Positions 28,418-38,380 of a stretch of 64,000 bases of DNA are shown here, piece after piece. This DNA comes from Pseudoflavonifractor sp. AF19-9AC (lineage in GTDB: Bacteria > Bacillota > Clostridia > Oscillospirales > Oscillospiraceae): assembly GCF_003478995.1 (NCBI RefSeq), contig NZ_QUGI01000001.1:294207-358206 (forward strand), in the 5' to 3' direction. The notes under the pieces were generated by a model that was given only the letters and a program-made list of their open reading frames with translations, was not told where the DNA came from and did not search any database. Positions within the stretch are counted from its first letter, which is position 1. Every line of letters starts with the position of its first letter. The position numbers and the translations under genes were made by a program.

Positions 28418-28450
28418 ATTTCAATCCACGTTCCCCATATCGGGAGCGAC
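28418..28450 (-). CRISPR. Single orphan type I-C-like CRISPR repeat
   Basis: Read on the minus strand this 33-base unit starts GTCGCTCCC, carries a small palindrome and ends GTGGATTGAAAT, the well-known form of type I-C repeats. No second copy, spacer series or cas gene is visible, so it is a relic or a stray repeat, not an array. Confidence 0.55.
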
Positions 28451-28718
28451 TCACAACGGAAGCCGGCACAGAAAATAAAAGTCATTTCATTTTTTTACAA
28501 GGCCATGCCGCGCCAGAAGTCATTAGTTCGGGAGTTTCAATTCCTCATATTCTGTCCGCGAAGTAGTCACCGTTTTCGGGATACTTGCGACAGCGTTCTT
28601 TATATTTTCAACAGGAAAACAATTTCCCTGCGGGAACGGCTACTGCTTTATGGCTGATTGACCGTTTCCTCAGGAAGACAAACGCGGTATGTGCCCGGCC
28701 GTCACCAGACGGCGCGGT
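28451..28718. other. Gap without recognised genes
   Basis: Nothing convincing is seen between the orphan repeat and the sensor kinase. A GTTTCAATTCCTCATA stretch near 28535 resembles part of other CRISPR repeats but occurs once. Confidence 0.4.
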
Positions 28719-29978
28719 TCACAGCACCAGCCGCAGCCGGAACCGGCCGTTTGTCAGTCCAAACTGACAAACAGCCCCGTATTTTTTGCAGAACGCCAAG
28801 ATGGACTGCACGCCCAGACCGTGTCCCTCCTGCTGCGCCACGGGCAGCCCGTTTTTGTCAAAGGAAATGCCACCCACACAGGGATTGGAGATTTCCAGCA
28901 TGACGCTGGGCGTCTCCATCATTTTACAGCGGATGTCACGCCGCTCCCGGGGCAGGGCCAGATTGGCATGGATGGCATTTTCCAGCGCGTTGGCCAGGAC
29001 AATGGCCATTTCTCCCTCGTCCACCGGGAAGGCGTCGGACAGGGCGATCTTTGCCTCCACCGGGATTCCCTGATTTCTGGCCTGGTCAAAGTAGGAGGCA
29101 AAGACCGCATCCAGCACCGGCGGGCGGCACCAGCGGATCGTCTTTTGCTCATCCAGCCGCTTCTGGGCGGCCTCCAGGAAGGCCAGCGCCTCGCTGCGGT
29201 CCTCCCGCGCCACCAGCTCTGCCACCACCTGGAGCCGGTGACGCAGGTCGTGACGCTCCATGCGGATGATGTCCTCCGATACGTTCACCGCCTTCATCCG
29301 GCTGCGCAGGGCGGACAGCTGCAGCGCAGTTATCTGTGCGCTGTGCCGGGCCTCCGCCTCGTTCCGGACACGGGAAAAGAGAAGCATCAAAATGGAATAA
29401 ACTCCCACCATCATCAGAGAAATGGCAGGCTTGACCACCGTGCTGCTCCATTCGTTCCCCACATAGCCGGGAATCAAATAGACCAAAATAACATAGTACA
29501 GCGCCAGCACCAGACACATAAGCCACCAGCCCCGGCGCAGCTCCAGAAGGGCCTGCAGAAACAGCGGCCGCAGAAAGCGAATCAGAAACCAGATCACCAC
29601 GGCGCTGAGCACGACATAGGCCAGAACCAGCACCCAGAAATAGCCGCCGGACAGATAGTAGACCAGCCCCGCTCCGTGCTGAATCAGCGTGCAGAACAGG
29701 ACGGCGGAGAGGAGCTGGAACACCAGCCGCCAGCCACAAAAGCGGCTGAGAAAAAAGGAGAGCAGCAGAGAAGGAACATGGGCCACCAGGGTGTACATGT
29801 GAAGGGTGACGTCCGCCCCCGCCTCCCGGTACAGGACGGCCACCAGAGCCATGACCAGAGCGATGGCGCCGCAGCCGATCAAAACGGTGCGCCGTCTGGA
29901 ATACCGGCTGTCCAAAAACAGCATCACCATGGTCATGCCAAGCGCCGTCATATATTCCATGACAAATAGTTCCATCAT
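28719..29978 (-). CDS. AgrC/LytS-like sensor histidine kinase (GHKL type)
   Basis: Membrane sensor kinase of the HPK10 class, which normally pairs with a LytTR response regulator. The 419-residue protein has an N-terminal region of about six membrane helices (residues 5-215), a helical dimerisation part with the phospho-acceptor His in HDLRH at residue 243, and a GHKL ATPase domain with the N-box LANALENAIHA and the G-box-like GHGLGVQSI. The ATG at 29978 follows GGGGAGG. No response regulator is in the window. It is divergent from the giant adhesin gene, and a 21-bp-period direct repeat of the LytTR kind lies between them. Confidence 0.88.
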   Translation of the reverse strand: MMELFVMEYMTALGMTMVMLFLDSRYSRRRTVLIGCGAIALVMALVAVLYREAGADVTLHMYTLVAHVPSLLLSFFLSRFCGWRLVFQLLSAVLFCTLIQHGAGLVYYLSGGYFWVLVLAYVVLSAVVIWFLIRFLRPLFLQALLELRRGWWLMCLVLALYYVILVYLIPGYVGNEWSSTVVKPAISLMMVGVYSILMLLFSRVRNEAEARHSAQITALQLSALRSRMKAVNVSEDIIRMERHDLRHRLQVVAELVAREDRSEALAFLEAAQKRLDEQKTIRWCRPPVLDAVFASYFDQARNQGIPVEAKIALSDAFPVDEGEMAIVLANALENAIHANLALPRERRDIRCKMMETPSVMLEISNPCVGGISFDKNGLPVAQQEGHGLGVQSILAFCKKYGAVCQFGLTNGRFRLRLVL

Positions 29979-30176
29979 ACGTTCCTCCCCTCTGAACCGC
30001 AGCTGCCCAGACACCTTTGACCGCCGCCGCAGCGCAAGGCTAGGCGCACCTTCCGGCCATGCTCCGCCCCGTGAGACGGCCCTGTACCGGCTCTCTGAAC
30101 GGGCAGCACAACACGGATGCCACCGAGTGCAAAGCGTCAGCCGGCCGGTTTCCGGCGCCATTTGGCCCATCTGCAA

Positions 30177-30240
30177 ATTTTACGCAAAAATGCACAGATT
30201 TTACGCACAGGCCACGTTTTCTTCCTGAAAACGATAAAAT
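30177..30240 (+). promoter_or_regulatory. LytTR-type direct repeat and promoter before the giant adhesin
   Basis: Two copies of ATTTTACGCA (30177-30186 and 30198-30207) are spaced exactly 21 bases start to start, the geometry of AgrA/LytTR response regulator sites. A TAAAAT -10 box is at 30235-30240, and the -35 position (30212-30217, CCACGT) is poor, as expected for an activator-dependent promoter. The transcript would lead to the adhesin at 30386. The site is also upstream of the divergent sensor kinase. Confidence 0.55.
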
Positions 30241-30385
30241 AGATTGCACTTAAAATATCATTTGAGGCAGTTTCCGTCAAGGGATTGCCTGGGCGTGTTT
30301 TTATGGAATCCAGGAACTGACCGCAGCCCAGAGGTGTATCTTGCCGCGGGCCAGACCGCGGCGTTGGAAGAATGGGAGGATCACT

Positions 30386-33300
30386 ATGCGTGTGAGAGGA
30401 ACAGGAAGAAAATGGCTCAGCCTGCTGCTGACAATTTGTGTGGTGCTGGGGATGCTGCCGGGCACAGCCGCCGCGGCGAACACGACATTCTCAGCGGATA
30501 AGGAGCTTTCAACAACAGCTATCAGCACCGACACCGTCTGGACAGTGGAGGATGGCGTGACCGTGACTGTCAGCGGCACGATTACCATTCGCTCCGGGGC
30601 TACACTGACGCTTCAGGGCGGCGGAACTTTTTTGAGAAATTATGAGGGCAAGAACGGCATGTTCTATGTCAATGGCGGCGAGCTGGTTATAGACGGCGTT
30701 ACCATTGACGGAAACGGAGAGACGATCGCGATAACAGGGGCTACAACCAAATCCAACGTAGTCAGGATAGAGGGGTCGGGCAGCTGCCTCATGAAAAGCG
30801 GTACCATACAGAACTGCAAACAGGAAACGTATGGCGCGGCGATTTATGTGTCGTCCTCGTCCTCATTTACCATGGAGGGCGGCACCATCCAAAATAATAC
30901 CATGACCAGCGCCACCAGCGACTACGGCGGAGCCGGCCTCTACAATCTCGGCACCGCCACCATCAATGGCGGCATCTTTACCGGCAACAGCGCCACATGC
31001 GGCGGCGCGATTTACAACGCCTCATATGGAAAGCTCACCATCAACGGCGGCAAGATTTACGGCAACACCGCCACAAAGAATGGCAGCGGCCTCCCGTACG
31101 GCAACAGCGTGTTCCACAGCTCAAAGGATGGCGTAGATGGCCAGCTGTACCTGGGCGGCGCGGCAGACATCCAGGGCGACATCTATCTGGATAACACCAG
31201 TGCGAGCAAATTCGTCTACCTGACCAGCGCGCTGCAGCATCCCCTCGCCGTCACCTGCGGCGAGGCAGTCGAGGGCAGAGTGGTCGTCCAGGGCAGCGTC
31301 CATACTGTGACCGCTCAGGATATGGCCCGCCTGTCCATCAAAAACAAGGGCTGCTATTTCGGCCTGTCAGACGACAACAATCAGATTTTCATAACAGCCA
31401 CGGAAAGCGAAGCCTATATCCCCATCACCATCAAATCTGACGACAGCTCTCTGGACGTGACGCTGGATCCAAGCGTGACGTTGGATCCAAGCGTGACGTT
31501 GGATTACAGCGAGAGCGCCGGTGGCTACATAGGCAGCGTCCCGGCGGGGCAATACGACGTCTATGTGGGCGGCACGGATACCGGGAACGGCATCACCGTC
31601 TCCTCCAACAACACCATGTTTGACTCCAGCGTGCTGCTTGCGCCCCACGTCCATCCCATCGACAACGGCATGGAGAATACGACCTTCGACCCGCTCAGCA
31701 GCCTGGAGGCTACGCTGGGGCCGGGCAATTACTACCTGACAAAGGATTTGACCAACAACACCGGCGGCCACATCACCGTGAGCGGCAACGTGATTCTCTG
31801 CCTCAACGGCAAGACGCTGGATTTGAACGGCAAGCACATCATAGTGCCCACCGACGCCAGCCTCACCCTCTGCGACTGCGGCAGCGGCAAAATCACCGGG
31901 CAGAACTATACCGATGCCAATAGTAACGGCTATGGCAGCGTTTATGTGCAAGGCGGCAGCTTCACCATGTACAGCGGCTCCATCTCCGGCAACAAAGCGT
32001 ACTCCGGCGGCGGTGTTACTGTGAGCAACGGCGGCAGGTTCACCATGTACGGCGGCTCCATCACCAGAAACACCGCCCAGCTCGGCAGCGGCGTTGCTGT
32101 GAGCGGCGGTGGCAGCTTCACCATGTGCGGCGGCACAATCTCGGGCAATGAGTCCACCTACGGCAGTGCCGGCGTAAATGTGGCCAGAGGCGGCAGCTTC
32201 ACCATGTATGACGGCTCCATCACCAATAACCATGCCACCGGCACCAGCGGCAGCGGAGGCGTGCAAGTAAACGGCAGCTTCACCATGTACGGCGGAGAGA
32301 TTTCCGGCAATACGGCCTACTGGGACGAATACGGCGGAGGTGTGCATGTAAACGGCAGCTTCACCATCTCCGGCGACGCCAGCATCACGGGCAACACGTC
32401 GCGCGGGAGCAACTGCAACGTCTATCTGGACACTGACGCCGTCATCACCATCGGCGGCAAACTGACCGGCGGCAAAATCGGCGTGAAGATGGCAAAGCCC
32501 GGCACGTTCACCAGCGGCTGGAACACTATAATGGGCGATGCCGCCCCGAGCGGCTACTTTAGCTCCGAGGACAGCTCCTATCTCGTGGCGCGCACCAGCG
32601 ACGGCGAGGCCATGCTGCACCAGCACAGCTATACATACACCGCCGACAGCAATACCATCACCGAGAGCTGCACCTGCGGCCACAGCGAGACGGCGAGAGT
32701 TTACATCCCGTCCGGCGCTGACCTCATCTACACCGGCAGCCCCATTACGCCCGCCGAGGTGGATTGCAGCAACGGCTGGCAGGGCGGCGACCTGACGCCG
32801 GCCTACGAGAACAACACCGATGTCGGCCCCGCAACGGCAAAGATTACTAAAGAAAACGCCACGGCCAGCGTGACCTTCCAAATCACCAGAGCCTCGCAGA
32901 CCGCGCCCGACAAGGGCGAGGGCTATGAAATCGACTATGCCGAAGAGACTATCACTGTAGACAGCGGCTACGAGGTCTATACCGCGGCGGACGGCGGCAC
33001 AAAAATCGAGAGCGGCAACGTCACCCCCGGCACGACCTATTACATCCGCAAGGCCGGAACCACGACCCATAACCCCTCCGATTTCACGGCCTTCACCGTC
33101 ACCGCGCGCCCCGCGACCCCGGCAGCGCCCGAGGTGACGGACAGGACGGACACCAGCATCACCATCAGCACAAATCCCGAATGCGAGTATTCGATTAACG
33201 GCGGCAGCTGGGTCAGCGCCACAGGCAGCTATACATTTGAAAACCTGATGCCCGGCACGGACTACACCATCAGCGTCCGCGTGGCAGCGACGGAAAGCGC

Positions 33301-36300
33301 CCCGGTCTCGGAGAGCGCCTCTGCTTCCGTCACCACCAAGACCGCCCCGGTGAAGCCGCCCGCCGAGCCGGGTACCGACAGCTCCGCCATCACTGTCACC
33401 GACGGCAGCATCACAATCACCGGCAGCGTGAGCGGACAGGAGTACATCGTCCTGCCGAAAGATAAAACCCCCGATGAATCCGACTGGACAAGCGCCCAGA
33501 GCGGCAGCGGCGAAAGCCTGACCTTCGACGGCCTTACCCCCGGCACGGAGTACACCGTCTGGACGCGCAGCGAGGAGACGGACAGCGCCATGCCGTCTCA
33601 GCCGTCGCAGAGCGGCGTCACCACCGCGGCCAAGACGCCAGACAGCTACGCCGACGGCATGAGCATCGATTACGCAGACGAGATTATCACCGTAAATCCC
33701 GGCTATGAGATCAGCAGTGACGGCGGACAGAGCTGGCAGAGCGGCAGCATTTCCCTTGAACCCGGCAAAACTTATGAAGTACGCGTGCAGGCGCAGAACG
33801 GTATCCCCGCCTCTGACAGTGTGCACTTCACCGCCCCGTCCCGCCCCGCGCAGCCCGGCGATAAGGTCGCCGTCACCGGCGAGACCGTCCAGGACAAGGG
33901 CGACGGCACAATCACCGTGCCCGCCGGCATGGAGTACAGCACCGACGGCGGAAAAAACTGGACGCCCGGCCCCGCGACGCTCACGCAGCGCCCGGCGGGT
34001 ACGCAGGTCGTCGTCCGCGAGCAGGCCACCGCCGCCGCGCCCCACGGCGAGGAGCAGACCTACACCGTACCCGCCAGCGAGAAAACGCTCACCGTCACCT
34101 TCGACGAGAACGGCGGCAGCGAGGTCGCCGACGTCTCCGGCCTCTCGTATAACGCGACCGTCCCCGCGCCGGAGATCACCCGCACGGGCTACACGCTGGA
34201 CGGCTGGTACAACGGCGATGTACAGTGGGATTTCAGCAGCGGCGTCACCGAGAACATCACCCTCACCGCCAAGTGGACGCTGGACGCGCCCACGGTCAGC
34301 CTGACCGCCAATAAAACCGAGGCTACCTACGGTGAGAAGATTACCCTCACCGCCGAGGCCAGCCACACAGCAAGCGATACGATCTCTTACACCTACACAT
34401 GGTACAAAGCCGGGAAGAACACACCGATCAAGGAAGGCATTGGCGATGCCTTTAAGAACCTTACCCTCACCTATGTGGACGACAGCGGCAGCTATACCGT
34501 CAAGGTCACCGCCTCGGACGGAACGCTCACCAGCAATCCCGCGCAGAGCAGCGCCGTCGCCGTCACCATCAACAGGGCAAACCCGGTGACGGTCTGGCCC
34601 ATCGCTTCGGACATCACCTATGGCGACAATCTCAGCAAGAGCAAGCTCACCGGCGGCAGCGCCGTTTCCGGAGATTTTGCATGGGAGGACGGCAGCGTCA
34701 ATCCCGCGAGCGGCAGCCGTGAGTACACCGTGGTGTTCACGCCCGATGACAAGGCAAACTACAATGTCGTCGAGCAGCCTGTCGCCGTGTATGTGGCACA
34801 AAAGAAGCTGACAGCCTCCGTCAATACCGTGGAAAACAAGGTCTACGACGGCGACACGGCCACCACCGGCACGATAGAGCTCACCGGCGCGGTGCTGGGC
34901 GACAAGCCCACCGCCGGCGGCGTGTTCACATTTGAGAACGCCAACGCCGGGACCAACAAAACCGTAAATATCACCGTCACTCTCAACGGCACATGGGGCA
35001 ACAATTACGTCCTCGCCGCTGATTCGCTCACTGCCGAAGCGGACATCACGCCTAAAACCGTCGGCCTCACATGGAGCGGCTATGAGGGCCTCGTCTACGA
35101 CGGCGAAGCTGTCAGCGTTACCGCCGAGGCCACCGGCCTGATTGGAGGCGATACCTGCACCGTCACAGTCGAGAACGGCGGCAAGACGGACGTGGGCACC
35201 TACACCGCCAAGGCCATTGGACTGGGCAATGACAACTATGTGCTCCCCACCACCGGCACCACACAGGAGTACACCATCACCCCGTGCCCGGTGACGCTCA
35301 GTTGGGACGAGGACAGTTTCACCTATGACGACAGCAAAAAGACTGTCACGGCTACGGTGACCAATGCGGCAGTACAGACCGATACATTCCATTTGGAATA
35401 CACCGGCAACACCCAAACTGCGGCCGGTGACAGCTACGAGGCTAAGGTCACCGCTCTGGGCAACCCCAACTATACGCTGGACGGCGGCACCGGCCTGACT
35501 CATCGTTGGACGATCAGCAAAGCCGTCATCAGCTTCACTGTCACCGGCAATACCCACACCTACGACGGCAACGCCAAAACCGCCGTGGTCACTCAGTCGG
35601 AAGGCCAGACGCCGATCCCTGTCAACGGCTACACCATCAAATACGGTGGTGAGAACAGCCAGACCGAAGCCGATACCTACGATATTACCGTCACTATCAG
35701 CGATCCCAATTTCTGCTTTGAGGGTGGTGATGCCTCCAAGGTTGTGGGGCAGCTGACCATCGGCAAAAAGACCATCACCGGCACCTGGACGGACATCAAG
35801 CAGGTCTATGACGATGACGACAGCGCCGCCATCCTGCCGGATGATCTGGAAGCCGGGGACAGCGCCGATGATATTCACTATCATTACACCGGAACCACCG
35901 CTGTTGGCACGGCCTATGACAGCGATACGCCCCCTGAGGTAGCGGGCACCTACACCGTGACCGCCACCATGGACAATTACACCATTACTAACAACACGGC
36001 CACTCTGGTCATCGAAAAGAAGCCCGTCACCGTGACGGTGACGGACAACGCGGTGCAGGCTGACGGCACTGCCCAGGAACCGGAGATCCAGATTCCCGGA
36101 CTGAGCGACGCAGAGGTCGAGGCACTTTGCGAGGTGGTCTACAAGGACAAGAACGGCAACGTGGTGGAAAACCCCACCCAGCCGGGCGCCTATGAAGTCT
36201 GGGTGGAATTCACAGACCCCAACTACCGTCACCCCGACGGCAGCACGAGCAAGCAGGTGGGCACCTTCACCATTGCCAACGGGCAGCCCGCCCTGTACAC

Positions 36301-38131
36301 CGTAACCTTTGATGGGAACGGAAAAACCAGCGGCACCATGACCAATCTGGAGCTGGCCGGCGGCAGTATCCTGACTCTGCCCGACTGCGGCTACGCCAAG
36401 ACTGGCTCCCAATTCACCGGCTGGCTGTACGACGGCAGGATCTACAAGCCCGGCAACAGCTTCACCACGCCCTATACCGACGTGACCTTCACGGCACAGT
36501 GGCAGGCGGTGTTCGAGGTGCGCGGCACCATCAAGGAGGAAACAGGCAGCGTTGAACAAAACGTAGCAAACGCCGTGGTCAGCCTGTGGCTGGGTGCCAA
36601 CAAGATCGCCGAGACGAACACGGATTCGAACGGCAGCTACAACTTTGGTGACCTGCTTCCCGGCATCTACAATCTGGTGGTAAGCAAGGACCAGCGCACC
36701 GTCACCAGCATGGTGGAGATCACCACGGCCGACCGGACCTGCAACGCTCTTCTGCCCCAGTACGTGACCAACTCCGTCGTGGACATAACCCCCGGCAGCC
36801 CGGACATCGTGGTGGGTAATCTGGACGAGGTGTTTGATGAACCCAACGGCGAGGATTACACCGAAGAAGACGCTCAGAATGTACAACAAAACGGCAGCAA
36901 AGTGGAGATCACCTTCAAAGTCGATGAGCAGCAGGAGGATGAGGTGGGAGATGAAACCGTGAAAAAGCTCCAGAGTGCTGGAGAAAGCAACCTCTCCCTG
37001 TTCCTTGACTGCACGCTCACCAAAACCGTCACATCTGGAAACAGCACAACCACAAGCAGCCTCACCCAGTCCAGTGTCCTGCTGGAGATCCTGCTGCCCC
37101 TGCCCACGGAGCTCCAGGGCAAGTACACCTACACCATCTCCCGGATCCATGAGGGTGAGGCCCAAACCGTGCCCCAGGGGGAGGGCAGCAAAAACGCCGA
37201 CGGGGAGTATTTTACCGTCAGCGAGGACAAGACCGCTCTCATTCTCCATGTCAAGAACTTCTCCACCTACGCCGTGGGCTATCGCAACGCCCCTTCCCCG
37301 TCCAGACCCACCTATCCGCCGGTGAAACATGAGAGCGAAAATGGCAGCTTCACCGTCAGTCCCAGCACTCCTTCCTCCGGTCAGAAGGTAACCATCACCC
37401 CCAAGCCGGACGAGGGCTATGTGGTGGACCGCGTCACCGTTACCGACAAGAGCGGCAAGGATGTAACGGTCACTCCCAACGCCAACGGCACCTATACCTT
37501 CACCCAGCCCAGCGGCAGCGTGACCATCACGGTCACCTTCCGGAAGGACACAGGCGCAGCCGACTGTCCCCGGGATGAAAGCTGCCCTATGGCTGCTTTC
37601 ACCGACGTAAATCGAAACGCTTGGTACCATGACGGCATCCACTACTGCCTGGAGCATGGCCTGATGACAGGTACCGGCGAAGCCGCCTTCTCCCCTGACA
37701 TTGCCACCACCCGCGGCATGATCGTCACCATTCTCTGGCGGCTGGAAGGCAGCCCGGTGGTGGACGGTTCTGTACACTATAGCGATGTAAAGCCGGGTGA
37801 TTGGTATGAAGCAGCAGTCCGCTGGGCGGAAGGCGCAGGCGTGGTCACCGGCTACGGCAACCATCAATTTGGTCCCAATGACCCCATCACCCGGGAGCAG
37901 ATGGCTGTCATGCTGTGGCGCTATGCGGGAAGCCCCGACGTGGAGGATAGCCTCTCGTCCTTCGCAGACGAGGCCCAGACCAGTGATTGGGCAAGGCCTG
38001 CTATGTCTTGGGCGGTAAAGCAAGGTTTGATCTCCGGAATTGGGGATAACCAACTGTGGCCGGGCGGAGAGGCTTCCAGAGCCCAGGCCGCCACCATTCT
38101 GATGCGATTTGCCCAGGCCATGGCGTCATAA
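30386..38131 (+). CDS. Giant SLH-anchored surface protein, 2581 residues
   Basis: Secreted mosaic protein attached to the wall by three C-terminal SLH repeats (about 2402-2580). A signal peptide (1-31, ending TAAAA) is followed by beta-helix repeats of the SFTMYGGSISGN kind (about 35-750), fibronectin-III-like and short bacterial repeats (about 850-1230), an InlB/Flg_new-type repeat (about 1235-1300, TRTGYTLDGWYNGD), several YDG/MBG-like domains (about 1400-1880), a second Flg_new repeat (about 1970-2040), and a CNA-B-like domain (about 2043-2130). The ATG follows GGGAGGA. It probably acts in adhesion or as a surface layer. A short 18-bp tandem duplication occurs near 31470-31500. Confidence 0.9.
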   Translation: MRVRGTGRKWLSLLLTICVVLGMLPGTAAAANTTFSADKELSTTAISTDTVWTVEDGVTVTVSGTITIRSGATLTLQGGGTFLRNYEGKNGMFYVNGGELVIDGVTIDGNGETIAITGATTKSNVVRIEGSGSCLMKSGTIQNCKQETYGAAIYVSSSSSFTMEGGTIQNNTMTSATSDYGGAGLYNLGTATINGGIFTGNSATCGGAIYNASYGKLTINGGKIYGNTATKNGSGLPYGNSVFHSSKDGVDGQLYLGGAADIQGDIYLDNTSASKFVYLTSALQHPLAVTCGEAVEGRVVVQGSVHTVTAQDMARLSIKNKGCYFGLSDDNNQIFITATESEAYIPITIKSDDSSLDVTLDPSVTLDPSVTLDYSESAGGYIGSVPAGQYDVYVGGTDTGNGITVSSNNTMFDSSVLLAPHVHPIDNGMENTTFDPLSSLEATLGPGNYYLTKDLTNNTGGHITVSGNVILCLNGKTLDLNGKHIIVPTDASLTLCDCGSGKITGQNYTDANSNGYGSVYVQGGSFTMYSGSISGNKAYSGGGVTVSNGGRFTMYGGSITRNTAQLGSGVAVSGGGSFTMCGGTISGNESTYGSAGVNVARGGSFTMYDGSITNNHATGTSGSGGVQVNGSFTMYGGEISGNTAYWDEYGGGVHVNGSFTISGDASITGNTSRGSNCNVYLDTDAVITIGGKLTGGKIGVKMAKPGTFTSGWNTIMGDAAPSGYFSSEDSSYLVARTSDGEAMLHQHSYTYTADSNTITESCTCGHSETARVYIPSGADLIYTGSPITPAEVDCSNGWQGGDLTPAYENNTDVGPATAKITKENATASVTFQITRASQTAPDKGEGYEIDYAEETITVDSGYEVYTAADGGTKIESGNVTPGTTYYIRKAGTTTHNPSDFTAFTVTARPATPAAPEVTDRTDTSITISTNPECEYSINGGSWVSATGSYTFENLMPGTDYTISVRVAATESAPVSESASASVTTKTAPVKPPAEPGTDSSAITVTDGSITITGSVSGQEYIVLPKDKTPDESDWTSAQSGSGESLTFDGLTPGTEYTVWTRSEETDSAMPSQPSQSGVTTAAKTPDSYADGMSIDYADEIITVNPGYEISSDGGQSWQSGSISLEPGKTYEVRVQAQNGIPASDSVHFTAPSRPAQPGDKVAVTGETVQDKGDGTITVPAGMEYSTDGGKNWTPGPATLTQRPAGTQVVVREQATAAAPHGEEQTYTVPASEKTLTVTFDENGGSEVADVSGLSYNATVPAPEITRTGYTLDGWYNGDVQWDFSSGVTENITLTAKWTLDAPTVSLTANKTEATYGEKITLTAEASHTASDTISYTYTWYKAGKNTPIKEGIGDAFKNLTLTYVDDSGSYTVKVTASDGTLTSNPAQSSAVAVTINRANPVTVWPIASDITYGDNLSKSKLTGGSAVSGDFAWEDGSVNPASGSREYTVVFTPDDKANYNVVEQPVAVYVAQKKLTASVNTVENKVYDGDTATTGTIELTGAVLGDKPTAGGVFTFENANAGTNKTVNITVTLNGTWGNNYVLAADSLTAEADITPKTVGLTWSGYEGLVYDGEAVSVTAEATGLIGGDTCTVTVENGGKTDVGTYTAKAIGLGNDNYVLPTTGTTQEYTITPCPVTLSWDEDSFTYDDSKKTVTATVTNAAVQTDTFHLEYTGNTQTAAGDSYEAKVTALGNPNYTLDGGTGLTHRWTISKAVISFTVTGNTHTYDGNAKTAVVTQSEGQTPIPVNGYTIKYGGENSQTEADTYDITVTISDPNFCFEGGDASKVVGQLTIGKKTITGTWTDIKQVYDDDDSAAILPDDLEAGDSADDIHYHYTGTTAVGTAYDSDTPPEVAGTYTVTATMDNYTITNNTATLVIEKKPVTVTVTDNAVQADGTAQEPEIQIPGLSDAEVEALCEVVYKDKNGNVVENPTQPGAYEVWVEFTDPNYRHPDGSTSKQVGTFTIANGQPALYTVTFDGNGKTSGTMTNLELAGGSILTLPDCGYAKTGSQFTGWLYDGRIYKPGNSFTTPYTDVTFTAQWQAVFEVRGTIKEETGSVEQNVANAVVSLWLGANKIAETNTDSNGSYNFGDLLPGIYNLVVSKDQRTVTSMVEITTADRTCNALLPQYVTNSVVDITPGSPDIVVGNLDEVFDEPNGEDYTEEDAQNVQQNGSKVEITFKVDEQQEDEVGDETVKKLQSAGESNLSLFLDCTLTKTVTSGNSTTTSSLTQSSVLLEILLPLPTELQGKYTYTISRIHEGEAQTVPQGEGSKNADGEYFTVSEDKTALILHVKNFSTYAVGYRNAPSPSRPTYPPVKHESENGSFTVSPSTPSSGQKVTITPKPDEGYVVDRVTVTDKSGKDVTVTPNANGTYTFTQPSGSVTITVTFRKDTGAADCPRDESCPMAAFTDVNRNAWYHDGIHYCLEHGLMTGTGEAAFSPDIATTRGMIVTILWRLEGSPVVDGSVHYSDVKPGDWYEAAVRWAEGAGVVTGYGNHQFGPNDPITREQMAVMLWRYAGSPDVEDSLSSFADEAQTSDWARPAMSWAVKQGLISGIGDNQLWPGGEASRAQAATILMRFAQAMAS

Positions 38132-38166
38132 TCTCTCTTCGCTCAGAACCCGGTCCAAATACAACC

Positions 38167-38214
38167 AAAAGTCACCGGGAGGCTCCTGCCTCGGAGCTTC
38201 CCGGTGACTTTTTT
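38167..38214 (+). terminator. Terminator of the giant adhesin gene
   Basis: A stem of about 16 bp (AGTCACCGGGA plus GCTCC) is followed by TTTTTT. Confidence 0.85.
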
Positions 38215-38264
38215 CGTGTTTTAGTATATTTAAAGTAGACGGCCCGATTGCAGATCTTCGGAAC

Positions 38265-38311
38265 ACACAAGCGCCCCCTGCACAGTTTTTTCGTGCAGGG
38301 GGCGCTTGTGT
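38265..38311. terminator. Second strong hairpin between converging adhesin genes
   Basis: A perfect 19-bp stem (ACACAAGCGCCCCCTGCAC and complement) with a nine-base loop, followed by TCTTTG on the plus strand. It may block transcription between the convergent genes. Confidence 0.6.
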
Positions 38312-38380
38312 TCTTTGTTCCTTTTGTTAAAACCGTTCCGTTCTCAAAAAGGCGTACTGCCTGCCTTTCGCTTCGGGCTT

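Noticed and set aside
28520..28560. A second CRISPR-like repeat (GTTTCAATTCCTCATA)
   Set aside because: It resembles other repeat families only over about 16 bases, occurs once, and does not match the I-C-like repeat nearby.
28689..29969. Plus-strand frame over the sensor kinase
   Set aside because: No domains; the minus strand encodes an HDLRH histidine kinase with membrane helices and a good ribosome site.
31367..38053. A 2228-codon open frame antisense to the giant adhesin
   Set aside because: It has no signal, domain or ribosome site; its Val/Gly/Ala/His-rich composition is the mirror of the Thr/Gly/Asp-rich codons of the real gene. The SLH, YDG and beta-helix domains are all on the plus strand.
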